Assembly (NCBI RefSeq): GCF_901709675.1
Contig: NC_051095.1
Span: forward strand, 22,912,456 to 22,976,455
Length of the DNA stretch: 64,000 nt
Direction of reading: 5' to 3'
Source of the DNA: Syngnathus acus
Taxonomy: Eukaryota; Chordata; Actinopteri; Syngnathiformes; Syngnathidae
The position numbers were made by a program, and so were the translations under genes. The notes under the pieces are model-generated. The model was not told the DNA's origin and searched no databases. It was given only the letters and a program-made list of their open reading frames with translations. The number at the start of each line of letters is the position of its first letter. Within the stretch, counting starts at the first letter, position 1. Below are positions 49,920 through 59,100 of this stretch, one piece after another.

Positions 49920-50637
49920 AACTCAATAGGCTCCTATAAGGCTGGCAGGAGACGCCACACAACGGCGCCACAAAGAAAGCCAGTAAGTGCGAAAGTTAAA
50001 AGCCATCAGGGCAAGTTCGCCATTAAGCATGCCAAGTTCCTTCTCGTCATTGTCCCGTTGTTCTTCTGCAATGCTTCCTGGCTTTCCAGAAAGCTCTAAT
50101 TGTGCCTCGTAAGCATGTCTCGTTGTCTGTGCCATTCTAGAGGGTCCTAATGCTCTTTGATTTGCACAAACGTAGTATTTATTTACCAATGGCGGCGGAG
50201 CTACGTACTCAACGTGTTACATAGAGTCCTCTGATTGGTTTACCGCCCCGATCTACGTAAAACGTAATGTCGTCTGATTGGTTCAACGGGTCTACATATT
50301 ACGCCTGTATGTTACGTATCTGTGTGGCGGAAGCCACACAAAACAACTTTACAGATTTGCACAAACGGTAATATTTGTTTATCAATGGTGGCGGAGGTAC
50401 GTACTGTACGTGTTACGTACAGTCCTCTGATTGTTTTTTTGCCCCAATCTCACATAAAACATAATGGCCTTTTGATTGGTTCATCAGGTCTGTACTATAC
50501 GGAAGCCACACAATACAATTTTACAGATTTTGGAATTTGGTCCACACAAAAGGCACACCTTTTTAAAAGGCTCACCTTCGTTTTTTGAGAAAATTAAAGG
50601 CTTTTAAGTGCGCCTTGTAGTGTGGAAAATACGGTAC
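49920..50637. mobile_element. Family B-type element, right half with coding remnant
   Basis: The right end is the complement of TACCGTATTTTCCACACT with 'gtgcgccttgtagtg' at 50610. The body carries 'cctctgattggtttaccgcc' repeats matching 43380-43470 of the long member. The minus strand 50189-49923 holds the shared coding remnant with 'YEAQLELSGKPGSIAEEQRD'. The left terminus is not found. Confidence 0.7.
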
Positions 50638-53600
50638 ATAAACTCACCAGATAGACCAACTGCTTCACTGACCATTTACAATGCCTGATCTTTTTACGGT
50701 CTCGTTAAGTGAAGCAGGAAGTATCAAAAAGCTCAAGGTGCCCAAGATGATCACGTTTTCTTCCACTACTGAATTGTTTGGCTTATTTGTTCGATTCATG
50801 TCACATCATCCATGTTTTTCTTGTTGCCAGTTTTATTTTGCAAAGTCATCATGGCACGAATGATTAAATTTACATCTGGTGTGGATACATCATTATTAGT
50901 GTGAAGGCAAACGCGATTTTCGGAACCTGGCTCAACTACCGACCATGTCTCAATAAATCCTTAACGATCACTTTGGTCTCTCTGAGTTCGTTCTGCATGT
51001 GGGTCAAAACAATCGCCCGCGCCATGACACAAACCTAACTGGCTGGTGCTTTAGCGGGAGGATTAATGTTAATTATTTTTTATTCTATGTTTGCCGGGAC
51101 AGTCGAGCCAATGCTTATCATGCAAATGTATTCCCTGAAGACGAAGCAAAAGACCATTTAGAAAATGAATATCTCTATCAACCATCATCGTCTAAAATAA
51201 TCATTTGTGAGTTGTCAGCTTTGTTGTGAAGATAACGTGATCATCTAGAACTCTTTTGCAAATTATTAAAATTACAGGAGGGCGGTATCACAAAGTAACT
51301 TGTGGTGCTATGTTCCAAGGGTTGGGACCACTGACGAAGATGATGTAAAGGCGATTCAGGGGTTATGCAGTAATTATTGTATTGCAAAAAATAATATAAT
51401 TTCAAGATAATATAATACATCAGATCATATAATCATAGATAATATATAAAGATAAAATAATAATAGAATAATTAAGAGCTGATGCATGTAACTGAAAAAG
51501 GAGAGTATGGAATCTTTATAATACTTTATAATTAATAATGGATTTAAAATGGACTCTAATTGTCCTTTATGCAAGGTGGTTATCTATGCTTTACTACAGT
51601 AAATATAGGTCACTTGATTTATTCCTGTTGGGTGTCTTCAAATGTATAGAGAGAAATTTGAGTTCACAGCGAGTCAAATGTTAAAAAGACGAAGAAGCAA
51701 TAAAACATTTTTCTTTTTATTAGGTTGTGAAACTAGTCTCGTCAAACTGTGATAAACATGACATTAAATTGTCACATTTGTCATTACGCGCACAATTGCA
51801 CAGACATGATATTGATGCTGTTGTATTGATAATGTGAGAGTAACTGTATTGGAATACATTTAAAGTAACCCTCCCAACCAACGTATGCATCTAAATATGA
51901 ATGTATATATCGAACATATTTGTGCCAAAGGGGATGCTGCTTACATACAAGAAATGAACTTTTTTTTCTTATGCACAACCACACTTTATCTTTACCACTC
52001 GTGCCAGCCAGGAAATCCTTTAATCTATTCCCCAACGTGATCAGAACGTGACATATGGTGTTTATCCGTTACCGAGTGAACTCTGCCATCGAGGCTTTCT
52101 CACTGTTCAACTTCATCTGAACTCTGCTGTATGGCCATACTGAGTCAATGACTTAGTGGCACTCAAGAGCAGATAAGCATATCCACAGGTCACGATGTTA
52201 ATAAGAGGAGGAGAGTGTCAAGCCAACTTGACAAATGACAGGTGCTACTACTTTGCTCTATGTCTTGGAAATGTTGCCAAGTGGAGATGTTCTCTGTACC
52301 TGACTAACCCAATAGGTCTGCTCCCATTATCATCTGCAACTACCAGCTGCTCCACTGCACTGAGGCCTCAAACAAAGGTAAGCATGTTTCTCTGTATTCC
52401 CTCAAGATCTCAACTTTGAAAATGTACATGTATAATAATCAGGATGAAAGTAATAAGTAGCACAGGCAGATCTATTATTCAGCCAGTCCACCCTGCCAAG
52501 AGCCTGGCATCCTGCCAGCAGGGATGGATGAGCGTCGGGCCAGATAGAGCTCATTGCCAATGTCGTAACGCCTGGCGCTGGTGCATTGTTAAAGATTACT
52601 GTTAAAATGATTCATTTTCTAGCCAATAATCTGCAGTACATTATAAGACCTCCACAAAGGCTCTGTGTAGTTTCCAAATGACTGCACAATATGTTTTCAC
52701 CTTGAAACAGAAGCTGAACTTCAAACCTGAATATTAATCACAAATGTGATTTAATTAATGACACTAATAACAATTCTGCACCAACAGGAAGATCAGCCAA
52801 GCACTAAGGTAGGGGTTGACCTTGAGGATACACTGACGGAATCTACAATTATTACACCAACACAGGTGTTTTCCTTTATTTATTATGGTCTCACTATATT
52901 CACTCTGATGAGAGCCGTTAATCCTGAACTGGTTGACCTGTCTGAAAGGTTCATACCAGGATGGTTAGAATGCTAAGCATGTTGGACATGCTCAGTGACC
53001 AGCAACATTTCCAGAGCCAGAGAGGAGGTACAAGCTGGTTGGAACTGAAGTCCTGTGTGGAAATTTTGTTCTTCTTCTTTTAATTAACAAACCTTGTTAG
53101 AAGCCTGGCAGCAGCATTGTGGCCCTACATTTCTGGTTAACAGAGCAACCGGGCAATCCAGTCAGTTTAAGAGACATCCGAGCCGTCATTCGGCCGACTT
53201 TTTGTTTTTACTTCCTTTTACTTTTACTACTTGAGAGCGCTGCATGGCGGGAGTACACACAGGCATATATTCATTCTATCTACATAATATTAACGTAGCA
53301 TTTTACTGAGGCACTCACAGTAGTGGAAGTATTAGCGTGGACACATGAATGAACTAACATAGGCCCCTCAAGGCTGAAGCCAGAGAGCTTTTGATGCACT
53401 TGCCACTGATTCAGTCTTCTGTATTTTGAAAACAGAAGTTAAAACTGTGCCTCTCTAAGAACCAACTTCACTCATGTATTGTGCTCTCTAGAAGTAAGGT
53501 TTGCATATTGCAGCGAATTTATCAGAACATGCTTTGCTTTCGTCTCATTGATGGCCCTGACATCATCATCATCTTTGACAACATTGCTGCTTGCAGCTTG

Positions 53601-54110
53601 ATATGATTTTAGTGCATTTATTTTAGTTGTACTTAAGAATTCCTGTGCTTTAATTACTCAATGTTTTTTCAGATTGATAGTCGTCACAGGCAGCTATAGT
53701 CTACTGGCAAATTAATTATGTGTCTATTTTTATTTGGCTATTACTCTTTAAACTGACACAAACTCCCCAAACAAAAGTGAAATTTAAAACTTGCACTCTC
53801 AGCAATGGACTCTGTGTACCATTGGCATGATGACAAGTCCTAATAGCATACATGTGCTGACCTAACCAAAGCAAATACGAATTGTCGTTTTTGCGGCACT
53901 CACCCTGTGCGCTGCAACACACAGCTGCCCTGTTGTAGCACACAAACAATGAATGTGTGAGTCGGTGTGCTGCACTGTGCTAGGTGTAGTGTGAAAAGAA
54001 CAAACTAGGCTTATTTTCATTTCCTCTTGATGTTTTATTTTTCTAAAATGCGTATCCATTGTAATGTGTAAGTGAACAGTCAAGTGGAAATGCTGGGTTA
54101 TCTAATAGAC
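50638..54110. other. Upstream region of the insulin gene; no gene recognised
   Basis: No coding sequence is supported. A strong donor-like 'aaaggtaagc' at about 52375 and another 'actaaggtagg' near 52805 are candidates for the end of a non-coding insulin exon 1, but nothing confirms either. 'ctttaattactc' near 53650 has the TAAT core of homeodomain sites. Confidence 0.4.
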
Positions 54111-54118
54111 TATAAATA
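54111..54118 (+). promoter_or_regulatory. TATA-like box 5' of the insulin coding exon
   Basis: TATAAATA lies 36 bp before the splice-acceptor-like AG at 54153 and 47 bp before the ATG. If it is the true TATA box, transcription would start at or just before that AG and leave no room for the usual separate exon 1. If exon 1 lies further upstream, it is an incidental intronic match. Confidence 0.35.
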
Positions 54119-54153
54119 TGCAGAATCATCATAAGTAGTGCTTTTTTCATCAG

Positions 54154-54354
54154 GTCACCATTCTATGGCCAAGTCATCATGGGTTTTGTCCATCCTGTTT
54201 CTGCTCGTACTTTCTGTTCCACTGGCTGGCCCTGTACCAACCCAGCACCTCTGTGGCTCCCATCTTGTGGACGCTCTTTATTTCGTATGTGGAGAGAGGG
54301 GCTTTTTCCACAATCCAAAACGACTTCACAAGAGGGAACTGGAACACTTGCTCA
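54154..54354 (+). other. Insulin exon 2 (first coding exon)
   Basis: Begins after 'cttttttcatcag' (acceptor at 54152-54153), carries an 11-nt 5' UTR remnant, then ATG at 54165. It ends before GTAAGG at 54355, leaving one base of a split codon (phase 1). Confidence 0.85.
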
Positions 54355-55478
54355 GTAAGGCCATGCAAAATCATTGGTGGAAACGTTCTTCATCTTTTGT
54401 GGAGGTGTTAACAAAAAGTGTGGATTGTTTACTTTGATATCTGGTGGTTAGGAGAGAATCCTTAGAGGGTTTGCATCTTCAGTCTACCACTCATCCATGA
54501 CAAATGTACACCACATTCAATTATATCATTTGTTTACCAAGCAAGCATTTTATTTTGAATGTTAAATCTTTCATGTGCCATGACTAATATTGTGTTTGTG
54601 GAATATGAGTGAAGCATAAAAATGCACCCGTTTTCATCTATCTCTGGGGAGGGCCATTTGGTCCCCTGCGGTCCACTGAAAATGACATCACATTGGCCAT
54701 GGCAACTGTGATGTCATTTAACAAGTCAATGGAGAAAACATCTTTTAGCCAAAACCACAAGTTGCATGAGACAATAACCAAACCAATTTGACTAATTATG
54801 CATCTTATTTTCAATCTAAATATAGACATTCATATTTATACTTTTAACTTTTCTTATTCAGAGTGACTCAGCTGAGTGGTAGGACTGCACCATAGCACCC
54901 TCTATTGACCAGCCGTCGCTGCTTACACAGCAATACTCAGCAGTAGTGCCTTTTTTACTGATACTTGAACCTCATCATTTACGAACCACTTCAAAATGCC
55001 CCCCCCCCCCGATCAGCATTCGTGTGCAAAGCACGCCTATCCTATCTCAATTCAACAGTGTCAACCAAACATCCTCATTAACTTATTCACAAAACAAACA
55101 GCACCTCAAACAATACTGTGATGTTTTCAAGTTTAGATGTGACAGCTTTGATAGACTTTATTGGAGCGCTACCATATCCCCCAAATCACTCTCTCAAAGT
55201 GATCTGATTACTTAACCAGGCTATTAAGGCTCCATCAAAGTGTGATGAGTCCAAATGTATGAAGAAGTTGCGTTTCACACAGGCACAGCAGACATACTTG
55301 ACTCGTTTATAGCAACTTTCTTCATCTCTAAGGGTTCCTGTCTAAAAAGGCCAGACAAGAACAGCAGCTGTGGAGGAAATTATCTGGAGGCAATGATTCC
55401 AAGGTGAAGAGAGGCATCGTGGAGCAATGCTGTCATAAGCCATGCAGCATTTACCACCTGGAAGGCTACTGCGACTGA
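54165..55478 (+). CDS. insb: Preproinsulin, divergent (insb-like), join 54165-54354 and 55333-55478
   Basis: Two coding segments give 111 residues, the usual fish length. Residues 1 to about 22 are a signal peptide (hydrophobic '[12 protein letters not shown]'). The B chain (about 24-52) has [13 protein letters not shown] and CGERGFF with cysteines at B7 and B19. The C-peptide runs to KR at 89-90, and the A chain (91-111) has Cys at A6, A7, A11 and A20. The mature hormone is secreted and binds insulin/IGF receptors. Oddities: B17 is Phe and B26 His instead of Leu and Tyr, and A21 is Asp instead of Asn. The B-C junction has two Lys-Arg sites (52-53, 56-57), and the C-peptide is basic. The intron (54355-55332) splits an Arg codon in phase 1, the family position. 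Not syntenically confirmed: hmmr lies just downstream, which suggests the teleost insb paralogue; plain ins is the alternative. Confidence 0.9.
54355..55332 (+). other. Insulin intron between the coding exons
   Basis: 978 bp from GTAAGG to ...TCTCTAAG. Contains a C-run near 55001-55011 and a short near-palindrome around 'gacatcacattggccatggc'. No transposon is recognised in it. Confidence 0.8.
55333..55478 (+). CDS. insb: Insulin exon 3 coding part (C-peptide end and A chain)
   Basis: Opens with GG that completes an AGG Arg codon with the last base of exon 2, then '[19 protein letters not shown]', which aligns with the usual fish 'GFLPxKS' start of this segment. The A chain begins at GGC after VKR, and the stop is TGA at 55476-55478. 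Confidence 0.9.
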
Positions 55479-55571
55479 CCCGCTGACTCCTCATACAGAT
55501 AGAACCCCTTGTGGAAAAAAGGTCCTGACGTCCATGTTAGGTGATGTACTGGCTGTGTTTGAACGACAGGA

Positions 55572-55577
55572 AATAAA
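55572..55577 (+). terminator. Insulin poly(A) signal
   Basis: AATAAA 94 bp after the insulin stop codon. This gives a short 3' UTR of roughly 115 bp. Confidence 0.75.
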
Positions 55578-55775
55578 GCTTCATGACCCATAACCCGAGG
55601 CTCCTCTTTGCCAAGATGTGACTTGTTAGGATATTACAGCATGTTCCAGAAACGTGGGTTTCCATCACCATTTCAAAATATGACTGCATTACTACACTGC
55701 CCTCTGCTGGGCAGACATGGCCAAAACTTTTTAAACACGTTGAATGAGCCACATTCAGAAGTGTTGAAAGGTGAC

Positions 55776-55781
55776 TTTATT
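55776..55781 (-). terminator. hmmr poly(A) signal (candidate)
   Basis: The minus strand reads AATAAA here, about 320 bp after the hmmr stop. It faces the insulin signal at 55572 across ~200 bp. Confidence 0.6.
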
Positions 55782-56039
55782 TACAAGAGAAATTGTTGCA
55801 CCCCAATACCCTAGACTAAACTATCTCATCTACATGAATAAAAATATAACAAAGCTCATTAGACTTTTGATTGTTAGTAAAATAACCATTTGTTAATCAT
55901 TCTAAATACACTTCTTGAGCATTTCTTTGAGAAATAGAAGTCCTCTATCCCGATCCCTGTGTAGTAAAGATTATAGAACTGTAATGCTATCAAAACAGTG
56001 GAGAAGCATACCAAAAAAAGATTTTTAAACCTCAACGTA

Positions 56040-56073
56040 CGCACGCGCGCACGCACGCACGCACGCACGCACA
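56040..56073. repeat. (GCAC)n microsatellite in the hmmr 3' UTR
   Basis: Tandem 'cgcacgcacgcacgcacg' lies 27 bp past the hmmr stop codon, so it would be transcribed as (GTGC)n in the mRNA. Confidence 0.9.
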
Positions 56074-56099
56074 CAAAGCTCAATTATCGACGATGTCAT

Positions 56100-56128
56100 C
56101 TAGTTGAATCTCTTTGCTGTGTGATTTT
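56100..56128 (-). CDS. hmmr: hmmr terminal coding exon
   Basis: Follows 'gtttctcttgcag'. Two bases complete a Glu codon, then NHTAKRFN and TAG. Equivalent in position to the short last exon of mammalian HMMR, though the residues differ, so this is the least certain hmmr exon. Confidence 0.7.
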
Positions 56129-59100
56129 CTGCAAGAGAAACATTCAGATTAAAAAAACTGTCAATAATCATATTTTAGTTTTAATTTAGAATTATATATT
56201 AATTATATATTACTTTATGGTTAATAATTGTAGTAAAAGTAGTACAAGACAATACATGGGCTGCTCACCTTCTTTCAGAGGTGTTGCAGTCTCAGTGTAC
56301 CTGTTCTCCTTATTATGTTGGAACGCTTTACTCGGATCAAACATGCCACGAGCCGGGGGTTTGGATTTGAGGTGATTTGGATTACTCTTCTGACGGCTCA
56401 ACTGGGAGCGGAGCTTCAGCACCTCCTACAAAGAGACGCCCACAGCAATTGAGAGAAAAGGCAAGAGCAAGGTAAAACTTCAGATGGGTTTTTGTCTTTC
56501 AAGTCATTGCATGAAGACCAACTACGGTCAAATTCCACTGTCTTGAAAGGTACTTTGCGGCACACTCAGTATTTCCTCAAAGGGAGGGTAAAGCGAGACA
56601 AATATTGGCACTTGTGTGATAGAAATGTATTAAAAATTTATGTCAGAACTACAATTTACCCCTGAAAAGAAAAAAAAAACTAAAGAGATTTAACGGTATT
56701 TTGGAGCACAACAATACACTTACTGATGCCAACCTTTTGGGCAGAGTCTGCTTGATTTGACACATCAGCCTGACTACGTCACGAAAGTAAGAGATCACAA
56801 TTTCCCCATTGGAAATCATTGTACAGACGATCAAAATGTACAAAGCTACCAATAGGCACCAAAATATCTCTACGTAGGACTATTTCAACATATCACAAGG
56901 ATTAGTCTCTACGTGGCTGATTTAAGAGCACTTCAGCTGCACAGTTCCAGGTTTCTCTTCTTGTATTTTCTTTTTTTAAGTTCTCACTCGCCGCGGCACG
57001 GTTAGCATGTCCGCCTCACAATTCGGTGCCCATGCAATCTTTGGTGCCAATTGATAGCTGTTTTTGTAGAATTTAAGCGATAGTCTTTACAATGATTTCC
57101 AATGGGGAAATTGTGATCGCTTCTTTTCGTCATCAACCAAGACGTGTGTGTGTGTGTGGGGGGGGGGCATTAATTGGTTTTTAAAGGCATTAATTGTTTC
57201 ATCATTTCTGCAACATGAATGAATAAAATAGAAAATGCTAACTTGTTTTCATTTTCTAACAAAAAATACAGAAACTGGGCTAGTGAAAAATTAACCATCC
57301 TTGGGTCACCTTCCTTTTAATAATGAATGGCTCGATTATTATTTCTAAATAGATAGGTCAGAAAAGAAAAACTATTTTTTGTGTACCACTGTGTTGAACT
57401 TTTAAGCACTTGCATGTCATTCTTCAGAAGTGTTTGTATTAAAGAAAAAATATTTACACTTTGTTTTATGCAATTATGTACAATTCTTCACCCTGCCTTA
57501 AGTAACATGGTAATGTTCAAACAGTGCAAAATAGAATGCAACTATATTACCGTAATTTTCGGACTATAAGTCGCACCGGAGTATAAGTCGCACCAGCCAT
57601 AAAATGCCCAAAAAAGTGAAAAAAAACATATATATGTATATAAGTCGCTCCTGAGTATAAGTCGCCCCCCCACCCAAACTATGAAAAAAACCGCGACTTA
57701 TAGTCCGAAAATTACGGTACATTAAAAAAAATTGCAATAAAGGTTTCTGTTTTGTTTTTGAGGAACACTTGGGCATGGCATGCAACAGTATTAATGTTGG
57801 TCATGATGGTGGTACTTTGAGAGTTTTTTTTAGGTGAGACTTGATGTAAAACATTTGAGAACTGGGAACGGTGGATCTCTGAATATTCTACACTGGTACA
57901 TCGATTTTGACGCCATTGCAACATTGAGTGTATTCATAATATCCTGCAATAGTTTCATCAATTGTGCAGTAGTGCACCCTGACTGGAACAAAAGCCAACC
58001 GCAGTCTAAGTGTTGTTGGAATTCAACTTCCCAGTTGCATTACCTGTTTCAGGTTAAAATTCTCATCCTTTAGCTGCATCACATGTTTAATCTTCTGCTT
58101 CTGATTCTGGTGACCCAGCAGACGAGCGTAAGCATCTGCAAGCTTGTTTATTTCTTCCTGGTTTGCTCCATTTTCATTGATGAGTGCATCTCGTTCAGCA
58201 GCAAAGTAATTCAACTGCTCCTGGAGGTGCCACAAAATAAGAATATTTAATGAAATCAAGTGTCTAATTTTCTGGGAGTGTATTAGCATCATTTTATCAA
58301 TTAATTTTGCTCCATTTTCACATTACAACTATAATACAATCTGTCTTAAGTGCCACAGCCCCTATCCCGCCTATCACCCTATACTGAGTATACAGTGATC
58401 CCTTGCCACCTCGCACTTCACCTTTTGCCAATGCGCTACTTCGCGGGTTTATGTGATGGGAGAATGGCGTTTAAATACACGCTGATAGCGCGGGGCATGC
58501 CTGAGCAACGTGCGTTACTGCCGACAAGCGCGACAAGCGCGGCAGCCAGCCTGTCACACACGAGGCAGGACAACCATGTGCAACATGGACTATTTAGGGA
58601 ACGCGAAAAGAGGAAAAGGGAGGCTGGATGCCAACAGAGCAGGTGCGCGAAGTGACTGCCGAACCAGTCAGCGTGCTCGCATCGTGGAGGCATCTCATTA
58701 CGCAAGCGGATCAGGCAAACGGAATCAGGTGGCAGGCGTGCCTGTGTGTGTCAAAGCAGATGAAACGGCGTGGACTGACTGGCGGCGAACGGCGTCTATG
58801 TACTAATCAGTTTGCTTGCATGGAGGATGACAAAGTTTGGAAAATGACAAGGTGAAATTTAAATGGTTTGGACAATTTTAAATAAACGGTATATCAACGA
58901 TTAATTGATTATCAATTATCATTATTGTTTAATTCAGTTAGTTGTTGACAAATCGATTACCGTATTTTCCGCCCTAAAAGGCGCACCTAAAAACCTAACA
59001 TTTTCTCAAAAGCCGACAGTGCGCCTTATAGTCCAGTGCGCCTTATATATGGATCAAGTGATGAATTTGTTGATCCATACTGGTTGTACACAGTGCTCTG

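Larger units (their letters stand above)
56429..58043 (-). other. hmmr intron with fold-back and family A insertions
   Basis: Contains the inverted pair at 56793-57118, a SINE head scrap at 56988-57028, a G-run near 57160 and the family A MITE at 57548. No exon-like frame is seen. Confidence 0.7.

Noticed and set aside
52318-52810. Two small exon-like pieces ending in AAAG/GTAAGC and CTAAG/GTAGGG
   Set aside because: The peptides (ending RPQTK and QPSTK) are not recognised and there is no linked exon series. Kept only as possible donor sites for an insulin leader exon.
54138-54164. Upstream in-frame extension of insulin beginning at GTG
   Set aside because: The stretch contains the splice acceptor and intron-like pyrimidine tract. 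The ATG at 54165 directly opens a proper signal peptide.
54355-54437. Read-through of insulin exon 2 past the donor
   Set aside because: The extension lacks an A chain, while the GTAAGG donor and phase-matched exon 3 give a complete preproinsulin.
58510-58855. Arg-rich plus-strand frames of 75-98 codons
   Set aside because: They lie within the Tigger-like element, and the related copy at 48955 does not keep the same frame.
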